Source of the DNA: Algoriphagus yeomjeoni
GTDB taxonomy: Bacteria; Bacteroidota; Bacteroidia; Cytophagales; Cyclobacteriaceae
Reading direction: 5' to 3'
Length of the DNA stretch: 64,000 bases
NCBI RefSeq assembly: GCF_003259505.1
Contig: NZ_QLLK01000007.1
Location: forward strand, 1 to 64,000
Shown here: positions 16,814 through 24,776 of the stretch, one piece after another
Position numbering within the stretch: the stretch's first letter is position 1
Layout of the letters: the number at the start of each line of letters is the position of its first letter
The notes under the pieces: generated by a model
The model's input: only the letters and a program-made list of their open reading frames with translations
What the model was told of the DNA's origin: nothing
Databases searched by the model: none
Translations under genes and position numbers: made by a program

Positions 16814-17650
16814 TTAGATCCTCTCCTTGAGCCATCGAATTATTACGTCTATTACCTCTTCTCGATTCGAATCGTTGATCAATTCATGATATCCACCCGG
16901 AAAAACCCTCAAAATCTTATCCTTTGACCGAGCTCTTTCAAAGAGAATTTCCGAACCTTTAGGATTTGTTAAGCTGTCAGCTGAACCATGGATTAACAAA
17001 ACTGGACGATCAAATTCATTCGCCTTGGCTTGAATACTTCGCATCATGATGAGCAGTTCGTTTCCTGTTCTTGCTGGAATAGGGTCTGTATAGACGAGCG
17101 GATCTTTTAGGTACTTCTCCACCTCTGAAGGAATTCTGGAGACTTTTGAAGCATCCAACTTTAACGCTTTGAACTTTGGGAAATATTTACTCATAATCCC
17201 TCCTACTGCTATCAGCAACTTGGAGGTTCCCTCAGCTTCTTTGATCGCTGGAGAACTCAAGATCACTCCAGCAGCTTCCGGTTTGAAGTCCAAAACATAA
17301 GCAGCCACCAAACCACCACCCATACTATGCCCATAAAGAAAAGCCGGTACACCAGGCACGAAGGACTTGACTTTTCCGAAAAGTGCATCAATATCTTTCA
17401 AATAATCCTCATAAGATTCAAAATAGGCAGTTGGCTCACCCTTCACAGATTTCCCATGACCTCTCCCATCAAACGTAAAAACCGAAACACCCAAGTCATT
17501 TAGCTTTTCCACCAAATGCATATACCGTGAACTGTGCTCTCCTAAACCATGAACTAACAATAGCGAAGCAGTTGGAGTATCAACCATCCAGGCTTGAAGG
17601 TACAGCTCAATTCCATCGTGGGTTTTGTAAGAAGTTTCCAGATGCTTCAT
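16814..17650 (-). CDS. Monoacylglycerol lipase-like alpha/beta hydrolase
   Basis: From ATG 17650 the product is 278 residues. The open frame extends to 17743, but the added 31 residues are atypical, and MKHLETSY is the usual beginning of this family. It is an alpha/beta hydrolase of the lysophospholipase/monoglyceride lipase type (Hydrolase_4). The oxyanion HGLGEHSSRY segment is followed by nucleophile Ser109 in GHSMGGG, the acid in HGSADSLTNP and the His in GGYHELIND. No signal peptide is seen, so it is probably cytoplasmic and acts on acylglycerols or lysophospholipids by family analogy. A decayed tail of a paralogous copy lies at 15812-16000. Confidence 0.85.
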   Translation of the reverse strand: MKHLETSYKTHDGIELYLQAWMVDTPTASLLLVHGLGEHSSRYMHLVEKLNDLGVSVFTFDGRGHGKSVKGEPTAYFESYEDYLKDIDALFGKVKSFVPGVPAFLYGHSMGGGLVAAYVLDFKPEAAGVILSSPAIKEAEGTSKLLIAVGGIMSKYFPKFKALKLDASKVSRIPSEVEKYLKDPLVYTDPIPARTGNELLIMMRSIQAKANEFDRPVLLIHGSADSLTNPKGSEILFERARSKDKILRVFPGGYHELINDSNREEVIDVIIRWLKERI

Positions 17651-17847
17651 GGGAAAAATGTTTTCAGTTATGGAAAGATAAGTTGCAGAGAAAATAAACA
17701 GATACAAAAACTTCGGAATACTTAACCTATCTCTACTCCCCAAGTCTTAGGAAAATTCTGAAAAGGCATTTATAGAAGTACAGTTATTGAAATTACTAAA
17801 TTTAGAAAAAGACTAACGGAAAACCCTTGCTATAACCACCTAATCTC

Positions 17848-19068
17848 ATGTTCAAAAATCACTTACGATTACTATTTATTGCACTCTTATTTCTCGGTAA
17901 TGGAGTAATTTCTCAAACACTTCATCAAAAGACTAAACTTTCTTCGGAAAGATTAGAACGCTATGATAATTACTTACAGAAAGAAATCGATGAAGGCAGA
18001 ATCGCTGGAGCAGTCACTTTGATTTATAAGAATGACGAACAAGCTCATCAAAAAACTTTAGGATATAGCGATTTGGATTCCAAAGCTCCAATGAAAGCAG
18101 ACCAGATTTTCTATATCCAATCCATGACCAAGCCTATAATAACAACTGCATTCATGATGCTCTACGAAGAAGGGCATTTTTTACTTAATGATCCTGTAGA
18201 GAAGTATTTGCCCTGGTTTAAGGATTTGAAAGTGGCTGTTGACCCGAGCAAGGGAATAGCTGGTGGAACTGTTCCTGCTAAATCAAAAATCACCATCGCT
18301 ATGCTCCTAAGTCATACCTCGGGACTATCTCATGGGATTGCTGCTGGCAAGCTGGAGGAAGAAATAAGAAATGCGATCTACAGTCCTACCCATCAAACCA
18401 TTGAAAGTAGAATTAAAGCAATGGTCACCATGCCTTTGATTGGTCAGCCTGGTGAGCAATGGTATTATTCAGCCTCTCCAGATGTACTATCCTTATTGAT
18501 AGAATACTTTTCTGGAATGACTACAGCCGAATTTTTACAAAAGAGACTTTTTGACCCGCTTGGAATGACAGATACCGGTTACAATTTGAATGAGGAGCAA
18601 GCCAGTCGAATGGCTACACTTCATACTTACAATCAAGAAGGCAAACTGGTCAAAGCTCCAAGACAAACCCCTACTTCAGGTAATACTGTTTTTGCCGGTG
18701 CAAATGCCTTGTTTAGCTCTGCTCCTGATTATGCCAAATTTGCACAGATGCTACTTAATGGTGGAAAATGGAATGGCAAACAAATTCTAAGTCCCAAAAC
18801 CATAGAAATCATGACGATAGATCAGATCGATGGACTTTATAAAGCACCCGGACAAGGCTTTGGATTCGGTTTTGCCGTGATGACAGACTTGGCGGATTCC
18901 AATGCTTTAGGCTCAGAAGGGACCTTCTATTGGAGTGGTGCCTTTTGTACCTACTTCTTTATAGATCCAAAAGAAAACTTGATCTCTATTATGATGACTC
19001 AGACAGCTCCTTTCAGCGGATTCTATGAGCAAAAAATGCGACAAATGGTCTATCAGGCGATAGAGTAA
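17848..19068 (+). CDS. Exported serine hydrolase, class C beta-lactamase fold
   Basis: This 406-residue protein has a signal peptide ending near VISQ. The catalytic SxxK motif is Ser92-Met-Thr-Lys95, and a Tyr motif YSAS (Tyr207) stands at the place of YxN. The sequence DPLGMTDTGY and the segment AFCTYFFIDPKENL fit the EstB/class C esterase-like branch rather than true beta-lactamases. Such proteins hydrolyse esters or act as peptidases in the periplasm; the substrate cannot be inferred. The gene is divergent from the lipase gene. The region after its stop contains a word-built inverted repeat, and the convergent menB gene follows. Confidence 0.85.
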   Translation: MFKNHLRLLFIALLFLGNGVISQTLHQKTKLSSERLERYDNYLQKEIDEGRIAGAVTLIYKNDEQAHQKTLGYSDLDSKAPMKADQIFYIQSMTKPIITTAFMMLYEEGHFLLNDPVEKYLPWFKDLKVAVDPSKGIAGGTVPAKSKITIAMLLSHTSGLSHGIAAGKLEEEIRNAIYSPTHQTIESRIKAMVTMPLIGQPGEQWYYSASPDVLSLLIEYFSGMTTAEFLQKRLFDPLGMTDTGYNLNEEQASRMATLHTYNQEGKLVKAPRQTPTSGNTVFAGANALFSSAPDYAKFAQMLLNGGKWNGKQILSPKTIEIMTIDQIDGLYKAPGQGFGFGFAVMTDLADSNALGSEGTFYWSGAFCTYFFIDPKENLISIMMTQTAPFSGFYEQKMRQMVYQAIE

Positions 19069-19078
19069 CGCTAGTAAT

Positions 19079-19170
19079 AAAGAACCAAGAGTCGAGAAGA
19101 GTTTCTAACAAAGGGTTGTTAATATCCCTGTGTCATCGCCTAACTCTTGATTCTTGGTTCTTGGTTCTTA
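19079..19170. repeat. Intergenic inverted repeat built of 'aagaaccaaga' words
   Basis: AAGAACCAAGA at 19080-19090 faces TCTTGGTTCTT at 19152-19162, and the right side repeats the word in tandem (TTCTTGGTTCTTGGTTCTTA). GAGTC..AGAG words in the left half also have partners (CTCTTGA) on the right. It lies in the gap between the convergent serine hydrolase and menB genes, without a clear T-tract. This is the same style of repeat as at 15250-15319. Confidence 0.55.
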
Positions 19171-19205
19171 TATCTTGATACTTAAGTCTAGCTACTACTA
19201 TCTAA

Positions 19206-20039
19206 TTAAGGTATCCACTTATTCTTTCCAAAATCCGGCTTTCTCTTCTCCAAAAAGGCATTTCTTCCTTCTTTAGCTTCCTCCGTTCCATAAGCCAATC
19301 TAGTGGCTTCTCCAGCAAAAACCTGCTGTCCTACCATGCCATCATCTGTCAGGTTCATAGCAAATTTCAGCATCTTGATGGAAGTTGGCGACTTAGCCAA
19401 AATCTCTTGAGCCCATTCATAGGCTGTTGACTCCAATTCAGCATGAGGAATGACTGCATTCACCATTCCCATCTCATAAGCTTCCTGAGCTGAATAGTTT
19501 CTTCCCAAAAAGAAGATCTCACGGGCTTTCTTTTGCCCAACCATTTTAGCCAAGTAAGCAGAACCATACCCTCCATCAAAGCTGGTCACATCGGCATCAG
19601 TTTGCTTGAAAATCGCATGCTCCTTACTCGCCAAAGTCAAATCACAAACTACATGGAGGGAGTGCCCTCCACCTACTGCCCAACCTGGAACTACTGCAAT
19701 CACCACCTTTGGCATAAAACGAATCAAGCGCTGCACTTCCAAAATATTCAATCGGTGATATCCATCTTCGCCCACATAGCCTTGCTTTCCTCTCGCCTTT
19801 TGGTCTCCTCCTGAGCAAAAAGCCCAGCCTCCATCTTTTGACGAAGGCCCTTCTCCACTCAAAAGCACAACACCGATGGAGGTATCTTCCTGCGCATCGT
19901 AAAATGCATCATACAATTCTGCCGTAGTTTTCGGGCGAAAAGCATTTCTTATTTCTGGGCGATTAAAGGCGATTCGCGCTACGCCATTGCACTTTTTATA
20001 GGTAATATCTTCGTAATCTTTAGCTGTGATCCAGTTCAT
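19206..20039 (-). CDS. menB: 1,4-dihydroxy-2-naphthoyl-CoA synthase
   Basis: The preferred start ATG 20039 gives 277 residues, the normal MenB length; the frame is open to 20141 but that extension is non-conserved. MenB closes the second ring of menaquinone by converting o-succinylbenzoyl-CoA to 1,4-dihydroxy-2-naphthoyl-CoA. Visible hallmarks include the crotonase opening GVARIAFNRPEIRNAFRPKT, the GGGHSLHVVCDLTLAS loop, the TDADVTSFDGGYGSAYLA segment typical of MenB, and the C-terminal EGRNAFLEKRKPDF. It is divergent from menE, and the two share a 109-nt promoter region with a minus-strand TATCTTGC word near 20073-20080. Menaquinone is the usual respiratory quinone in this phylum. Confidence 0.95.
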   Translation of the reverse strand: MNWITAKDYEDITYKKCNGVARIAFNRPEIRNAFRPKTTAELYDAFYDAQEDTSIGVVLLSGEGPSSKDGGWAFCSGGDQKARGKQGYVGEDGYHRLNILEVQRLIRFMPKVVIAVVPGWAVGGGHSLHVVCDLTLASKEHAIFKQTDADVTSFDGGYGSAYLAKMVGQKKAREIFFLGRNYSAQEAYEMGMVNAVIPHAELESTAYEWAQEILAKSPTSIKMLKFAMNLTDDGMVGQQVFAGEATRLAYGTEEAKEGRNAFLEKRKPDFGKNKWIP

Positions 20040-20148
20040 ATCTTTCGATTTGGGTAAAAATCTAATTCCTTTGCAAGATAACAGCCTTCCCCGAATTTTG
20101 AAGTCAGGATGTTTACCTTCGGAAAAAGTACCCATAAGCACGCAATAG

Positions 20149-21216
20149 ATGTTTCAACTCAAGTTCGGCAATCATATTCTTCAGCGAAAAGAAGACTTTC
20201 AACTGGAGACCTCTGCTATTCCAGGATTTGTAAAAGATGCATTAGCATTCTGCCATGACTGGTTATCGGGGAAAGAAAGCTTTACACAGCTGACTTCCGG
20301 TTCTACTGGGGTTCCAAAGAAAATTGAGATTTCAAGAGCACAGATGATCGCAAGTGCGAGAGGTACTCAGGCATTTTTTCAGATAGATCAAAATACCAAA
20401 CTACTTTGTTGCCTTGATCCCGACTATATCGCCGGAAAAATGATGCTCGTTCGTGCATTGGTGTGGAATTGCCCGATAGAACTCGTTGAAGCTAAGTCCA
20501 ACCCACTTTTGGAGATTTCAGACATTCCTGATTTTGTAGCACTGGTCCCGATTCAAGTTGAAGCTTGTATTCAGGATAAAACAACTCTTGAAAAGTTAAA
20601 AAAAATCAAACATCTCATTATCGGGGGAGCACCTCTGAGTTCTCGATTGAAAAAGGAGCTCATCAAAAATGGTATCCTCGCCTTTCAGACCTACGGAATG
20701 ACCGAGACAGTATCTCATGTAGCGCTTGCCAAGATTATGGAAAGTGATTTGATCTATAAAGTACTTCCAGGAGTTGATTTTGGTATAGATGAACGAAATG
20801 CGCTTTGGGTGAAATGTGCGTCAAGTAATAATAAGCTAGTGCAAACAAATGACTTGGTTGAGTTAGTCAATGGAAATTCCTTCCGTTGGCTAGGCAGAGC
20901 AGATTTTGTGGTCAATTCTGGCGGAGTGAAACTTCATCCAGAGATCTTGGAAACCAAGGCTGAGCAAGCTATTCTAGACCAATTTCCGAACTCGTCATTT
21001 TTCTTTTTTGGAAAAAGTGATGAGAAATTTGGGTCGAAATTATGCTTAGCGATTGAGACCAAAGAGCAAGACCAAAAGTATGTGGCTACTCTCTCTGAAA
21101 CTTTACAAAAGGTATTAGCCAGATATGAAGTTCCAAAAAACATTTACTTAGTTCCAACGTTCTTTAGGACAGAAACTGGCAAAGTTAACAGACTCAAAAC
21201 CATAGAAAACCTATGA
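20149..21216 (+). CDS. menE: o-succinylbenzoate-CoA ligase, short form
   Basis: This is a 355-residue AMP-binding enzyme. The P-loop-like motif TSGSTGVPKK lies near residue 46, the YGMTET signature near 185 and the RADFVVNSGGVKLHP hinge near 250. Menaquinone MenE proteins of Bacteroidota are commonly this short (about 350) compared with about 450-490 in other bacteria. The location next to divergent menB supports the role of activating o-succinylbenzoate to its CoA thioester. The last codons overlap the start of the DUF2141 gene by 4 nt, so the two are translationally coupled. Confidence 0.9.
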   Translation: MFQLKFGNHILQRKEDFQLETSAIPGFVKDALAFCHDWLSGKESFTQLTSGSTGVPKKIEISRAQMIASARGTQAFFQIDQNTKLLCCLDPDYIAGKMMLVRALVWNCPIELVEAKSNPLLEISDIPDFVALVPIQVEACIQDKTTLEKLKKIKHLIIGGAPLSSRLKKELIKNGILAFQTYGMTETVSHVALAKIMESDLIYKVLPGVDFGIDERNALWVKCASSNNKLVQTNDLVELVNGNSFRWLGRADFVVNSGGVKLHPEILETKAEQAILDQFPNSSFFFFGKSDEKFGSKLCLAIETKEQDQKYVATLSETLQKVLARYEVPKNIYLVPTFFRTETGKVNRLKTIENL

Positions 21217-21641
21217 AATTGGCCATTTTAAGCCTTTTATTGCTATTCAATTTAAGCCCGATTCAAGAGGAATATGGTAAGATTGAATTGGTAATTTCTG
21301 AAACTTCAAGTGACCAGGGGGTCATACAACTACTTATTTTTGACCAAGAAAAGGGTTGGCCAGAATCTCTCGATGATGCTTGGAAAATAGTCACTCTTTC
21401 TATAGAAAATGGAAGTTCGAAGAAAACTTTCACTGAAGTTCCGGCAGGTAAATATGCCATCATAGTTTTTCATGATCACGATGAAAATGGGCAAATCAGA
21501 AAAAACAAAATCGGCTACCCGCTGGATAACTTCGGTTTCTCAAACAATCCAAGCCTACTTTTTGGAGTTCCTTCTTTTGAAAAATGCAGTCAGAAAGTTA
21601 CTGCCGGAAAAACCACCCGGTTCGAAATTGATCTACGCTAA
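21213..21641 (+). CDS. DUF2141 exported small protein
   Basis: The 142-residue product has a short, imperfect signal sequence (MKLAILSLLLLFNLSP). The following domain has the DUF2141 pattern: an IQLLIFDQEKGWP opening, a PAGKYAIIVFHDHDENGQI core with the acidic DHDENG loop, and KIGYPLDNFGFSNNP. These are beta-sandwich proteins of unknown function. It overlaps menE by 4 nt, although no functional tie to menaquinone is known. The Asp-rich loop could bind calcium, but that is inference. Confidence 0.8.
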   Translation: MKLAILSLLLLFNLSPIQEEYGKIELVISETSSDQGVIQLLIFDQEKGWPESLDDAWKIVTLSIENGSSKKTFTEVPAGKYAIIVFHDHDENGQIRKNKIGYPLDNFGFSNNPSLLFGVPSFEKCSQKVTAGKTTRFEIDLR

Positions 21642-21663
21642 ATCTTTTTCAAGCTAAAAGACC

Positions 21664-21671
21664 TACTTTTG
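21664..21671 (+). promoter_or_regulatory. Candidate -7 promoter element with orphan mini-ORF
   Basis: TACTTTTG fits the TAnnTTTG consensus perfectly and sits 6 nt before an ATG (21677) that opens a 12-codon frame (MKSSITKKIAVR, stop ends 21715). The arrangement looks like the intact 5' end of a gene whose body is gone, followed by a GGTAGACCTACC palindrome. The unknown 253-residue gene starts 55 nt downstream and may now use this promoter. The -33 element is unclear. Confidence 0.35.
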
Positions 21672-21769
21672 CAGCGATGAAATCGAGCATTACGAAGAAA
21701 ATCGCAGTCAGGTAGACCTACCAATCTTGCGAGATTCCATCTGCTCTATAAAAATCAAATTACAAACAC

Positions 21770-22531
21770 ATGAAAAAGAGTAACGATCAAACCAGCGGAG
21801 TTGTAATTGAATTTGATTCAGGGATTATTCCACCGCCATACAGCCATGTGTATAGATTGTCACTAGACTGGAGTACTGCTGAGTTAAAAGCGGAACTAGA
21901 ACTTCACTATACAGACAGAGAGGACTTGACAGAAGACGAGATTTTAGATGAAGGATTCACTGCAAACGATGATTATAGCTTCAAAGGAACGCTAGATAAT
22001 GTTTGGAAAAAGGTAGTTTCTATTGAATTCGAAAAAACTAAATGGAGCGGAAGACATCTAGAGGAAGGTGGGATTGTGCTTTCCGCTATAGAACAAGGTA
22101 AAACTGGACCATCTAAAGCGCCTGTAGATCAGGAAGCTTGGCAAATGCTTGCTCAGGATGTGATTCAGGCGATCTATGAAACCTCGAAGAAGGAAGCTCC
22201 GCTCACGGTCAATTACCGACAAGTAACAAACGAAGAAAATATTGACTGTTCAATCACGATGAATTTTTCGAATCGCGAGGCAGTTTTTACAGTGAAAAAT
22301 GAATCTAGAACGATCAACTGGGAATATGCCGTTCAGCTACTGAAATTGGTATTTTCACCAGACTATAATTATGAAATTGCCAAGGAAACTGCAAGCAGCA
22401 AACGCGGCTCTTACATAGAATGTGGGGATGGATACTGGCACGAACTTGGGAAAGGGGTAGTGAACATTGACACTTCTTTCGATGCAGTTGGTAGGATAAA
22501 AGATGGATTTGAAAATTTGATTGAAGAATAA
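21770..22531 (+). CDS. Unknown cytoplasmic protein upstream of TIR gene
   Basis: This 253-residue acidic protein has no signal peptide or membrane segment. Visible features: a mixed alpha/beta N-terminus (SGVVIEFDSGIIPPPYSHVYRLSLDW), an acidic DREDLTEDEILDEGF stretch near 50, and a C-terminal half with EYAVQLLKLVFSP and KDGFENLIEE. I do not recognise the family. A strong terminator-like hairpin follows (22559-22600), and the TIR-domain gene begins on the very next base. Position between menE/DUF2141 and the TIR/S24-repressor genes suggests it belongs to the latter accessory group; this is inference. Confidence 0.55.
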   Translation: MKKSNDQTSGVVIEFDSGIIPPPYSHVYRLSLDWSTAELKAELELHYTDREDLTEDEILDEGFTANDDYSFKGTLDNVWKKVVSIEFEKTKWSGRHLEEGGIVLSAIEQGKTGPSKAPVDQEAWQMLAQDVIQAIYETSKKEAPLTVNYRQVTNEENIDCSITMNFSNREAVFTVKNESRTINWEYAVQLLKLVFSPDYNYEIAKETASSKRGSYIECGDGYWHELGKGVVNIDTSFDAVGRIKDGFENLIEE

Positions 22532-22558
22532 AATCACCCTTCGCTTTGCAATTAAGAG

Positions 22559-22600
22559 CCTGATTCGATTAACTTTAACTAGATCGAATCAGGTTTTTTT
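22559..22600 (+). terminator. Hairpin plus T7 directly abutting the TIR start codon
   Basis: CCTGATTCGAT (22559-22569) pairs with ATCGAATCAGG (22583-22593) and is followed by seven T (22594-22600). This is a textbook intrinsic terminator for the upstream gene. The ATG of the TIR protein starts at 22601, with no space for a ribosome binding site. The TIR gene would therefore be expressed only by read-through, or from a promoter inside or upstream of this hairpin. Confidence 0.8.
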
Positions 22601-23683
22601 ATGGAAAAGAATAAAATTTTTCTCAGCCACAGACACTCTGATACTCAAAGTGATTGTCATCGAATCAGAGAAACACTAGAACAGGAATTCGGTGAAGATG
22701 CAGTCTTCCTCGATATAGAAAACCTTGAGCCTGGAATTCGCTTCGCCGACGCAATCGATAAGGCCTTAAAGGAAAGTAAAGTTGTTCTAGTCGCTATAGG
22801 TCCGGATTGGTTTGGTGATCCGGACGAAAATGGAGTTACACGACTATTTCAGGAAAAAGACTGGGTACATAGAGAAGTGAGTGCGGCTCTGAGTAGACCG
22901 GATACACGAGTCATTCCTTTACTGCTCAAAGGTGCCAGCAGACCCACTGCTGATCAACTTCCGGAAGATCTGAAGGAACTCGCAGATTTACAAACCTTCG
23001 AAATATCAATCACCAGATGGAAATATGACTTGGGCGTGCTAGTCGAGGCACTAGCTAAACTTATCCCTAGAAAAAAGAAACCTGATCCAGAACCAACTCC
23101 CCGCCCTAGGCCAATGCCACTTCCCAAGCCACAAAAAAGTTGGTGGGGAAGAAATTACCTCTGGGTACTGGGAGTTTTTGTAGTCCTGATGATTTTGATG
23201 ATCAGCAGCGAAGAATTCCAAGAAGGCTTTCAAGCTGGACTGAATGGGACGGAAATGGGAATTGAAAATGAAGGCTTCAGTGATGATGAAATCAATAAAC
23301 TTAGAGAAGAAAACCCAACAGGCAATGAAATTTATGATCAATTATCTGGCTCCAATTCAGAGGCAAATGAGTTGGATATTCAAGATATCAGTGGTTATTG
23401 GCTCTTATCAGACAATCAAGGAAATACCAGTACCCTAGTCTTCAATCAAGATAACAACGACTTTGAGTTCGTTGAGTATAACGTTTTCAATGTAGCTATA
23501 GGGCAAGGCAGTGGTTCAATCGACGAGAATCAACTTTCAGCTGATTATTATAATTCACTTGTACAGATAAATGGTAATCTCAAATTATCATCAACTTCAA
23601 ATGGTCAAAGTTGGTCTGGGACCATTTACTTCCCTGTCTTAGAAACTAGTACTTCAATTACACTGAAAAGAATCAACCCTTAA
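22601..23683 (+). CDS. TIR-domain protein with membrane segment and C-terminal beta-domain
   Basis: The product is 360 residues. Residues 4-130 are a TIR domain: KIFLSHRHSDTQ at the start, FLDIENLEPG, and WVHREVSAAL, whose Glu92 aligns with the catalytic Glu of NADase TIR domains. A Pro-rich linker (PDPEPTPRPRPMPLPKP) leads to one transmembrane helix (about 185-203). The region beyond it, about 100 residues starting at DISGYWLLSDNQGN, looks like a lipocalin-like beta-domain and would be periplasmic. Bacterial TIR proteins are known as NAD-cleaving immune effectors or toxins. Here sensing may occur across the membrane; that is inference. The gene ends 11 nt inside the convergent S24 repressor gene. 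Confidence 0.8.
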   Translation: MEKNKIFLSHRHSDTQSDCHRIRETLEQEFGEDAVFLDIENLEPGIRFADAIDKALKESKVVLVAIGPDWFGDPDENGVTRLFQEKDWVHREVSAALSRPDTRVIPLLLKGASRPTADQLPEDLKELADLQTFEISITRWKYDLGVLVEALAKLIPRKKKPDPEPTPRPRPMPLPKPQKSWWGRNYLWVLGVFVVLMILMISSEEFQEGFQAGLNGTEMGIENEGFSDDEINKLREENPTGNEIYDQLSGSNSEANELDIQDISGYWLLSDNQGNTSTLVFNQDNNDFEFVEYNVFNVAIGQGSGSIDENQLSADYYNSLVQINGNLKLSSTSNGQSWSGTIYFPVLETSTSITLKRINP

Positions 23684-24446
23684 GAGTCCTCAAATCTGCA
23701 CGAATGTCTGAAATCATTTCACCCAGATCTTCTAAAGTTAATGGCTGTTTCTTATCGCCTGGATTAGGGAAATCTGTACTAATAAAAGCTTTTGCTTCCC
23801 ATACTTCTCTCACAGATTCTCCTTTTACCTCGTAAGGCTTATAATGCTCATTGTCTGAGACCAGAAAGAGCTTCCCGTTATCACTCAGGTAATTAAAAAC
23901 CCGCTTATACACTACGCCCTCAGTATCCGTAACTAGCACATAGGTTTTGCCACTTTTGATGTCATTGATCTGATCCACATAGGCCCCAATCACGATCGTA
24001 CCCGAAGTCAAGGGTAGCATAGAATCTCCTGCCAGCTCAAATGCACGGTATGTAGCTTGCTTGGAAAGCGTAGGAATCTGAAACTGAGGCAAGCTCTCCA
24101 TGTATTCTGTATCGGCAAATCCATTCAAATAACCAGCGGAAGCCTTCTGCCCTACTAGCGTAATATTCTCCTGATCATTTTCATCACAGGCAATAGTCAA
24201 AATATTGATTCCTCTATTTTGAATCGCTTTCCTCCCCAAACCCTCAATATCATGGTTCAAGAGCTCCTCCATTCCTACATCCAGTACGTCGCAGAGTTTA
24301 CCAAGCGTCAAAAGCTTTGGTTCGGATCTACCGTCTTCATAGGCAGAAATCATGGTACGCTGCACATCTAATTGATCTGCCAAATCATTTTGTGTGATGC
24401 CTTTTTGCTTCCGCAAAAAACGCAAGTTAGAGGAGAGATATTTCAT
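23673..24446 (-). CDS. XRE/S24 LexA-like repressor
   Basis: The 257-residue protein has an N-terminal helix-turn-helix (residues 5-65; ITQNDLADQLDVQRTMISAYEDG) and a C-terminal S24 autoprotease domain. Cleavage site Ala104-Gly105 (KASAGYL), nucleophile Ser142 (GDSMLPL) and general base Lys181 (VVYKRVF) are all present, with Ser-Lys spacing of 39 as in LexA/CI. Such proteins self-cleave when RecA is activated, derepressing their targets. The target is unknown, but the 91-residue gene in front overlaps by 4 nt and the TIR gene converges with an 11-nt overlap. Candidate operators lie in the region upstream of 24718. Confidence 0.85.
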   Translation of the reverse strand: MKYLSSNLRFLRKQKGITQNDLADQLDVQRTMISAYEDGRSEPKLLTLGKLCDVLDVGMEELLNHDIEGLGRKAIQNRGINILTIACDENDQENITLVGQKASAGYLNGFADTEYMESLPQFQIPTLSKQATYRAFELAGDSMLPLTSGTIVIGAYVDQINDIKSGKTYVLVTDTEGVVYKRVFNYLSDNGKLFLVSDNEHYKPYEVKGESVREVWEAKAFISTDFPNPGDKKQPLTLEDLGEMISDIRADLRTLKG

Positions 24447-24718
24447 GCCGAATACAAGTAAAAGTTGTGGTCTTCAGGTGCTGCAGGAACCGGGAAAAAT
24501 GGATTCATATTCAGGGCTGCGTTTTTCCTTCTCTCCATCCGTTGTTTGATTTCATCGATGATTTCTCCGACTGGCTTAGGACCATTTACTAAGAGGTAGC
24601 CATACTGTGGTTTTGCCTCATCTTCAATAAAAAATTTCACTTGGCAATTCCCTGATGCCAAAGTCTTTGTAGTGATACTGATCTTCTCTTGATTTTCCAT
24701 AACTGCTTCTTTTAACAT
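24443..24718 (-). CDS. Small unknown protein coupled to the S24 repressor
   Basis: This is a 91-residue soluble protein (85 if the internal ATG at 24700 is used). It contains KISITTKTLASGNCQVKFFIEDE, then YGYLLVNGPKPVGEIIDEIKQRMERRKNAA and a Pro-rich tail. I recognise no family. Its last 4 nt overlap the repressor start, so the two are translationally coupled and it is the promoter-proximal gene. It could be an accessory or antagonist of the repressor, or simply a target gene in an autoregulated operon; neither can be decided from sequence. Confidence 0.55.
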   Translation of the reverse strand: MLKEAVMENQEKISITTKTLASGNCQVKFFIEDEAKPQYGYLLVNGPKPVGEIIDEIKQRMERRKNAALNMNPFFPVPAAPEDHNFYLYSA

Positions 24719-24730
24719 CAGCTAAGATAG

Positions 24731-24776
24731 AAATGTTGCTTTTATAAACATATAAATGATAGAAAAATAAACATTT
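24731..24776. promoter_or_regulatory. Candidate operator repeats upstream of S24 repressor operon
   Basis: AAATGTT (24731-24737) and AACATTT (24770-24776) form an inverted pair. TGTT and AACA words also flank TATAAACATATA between them. The stretch lies 13 nt upstream of the first start of the repressor operon, where an autoregulated S24 repressor would bind. The region is very AT-rich, so chance similarity is possible. Confidence 0.25.

Noticed and set aside
17651..17743. N-terminal extension of the monoacylglycerol lipase-like protein as a signal anchor
   Set aside because: The extra residues contain a hydrophobic stretch, but the family normally begins at MKHLETSY and the extension overlaps the divergent promoter region; kept out of the preferred CDS.
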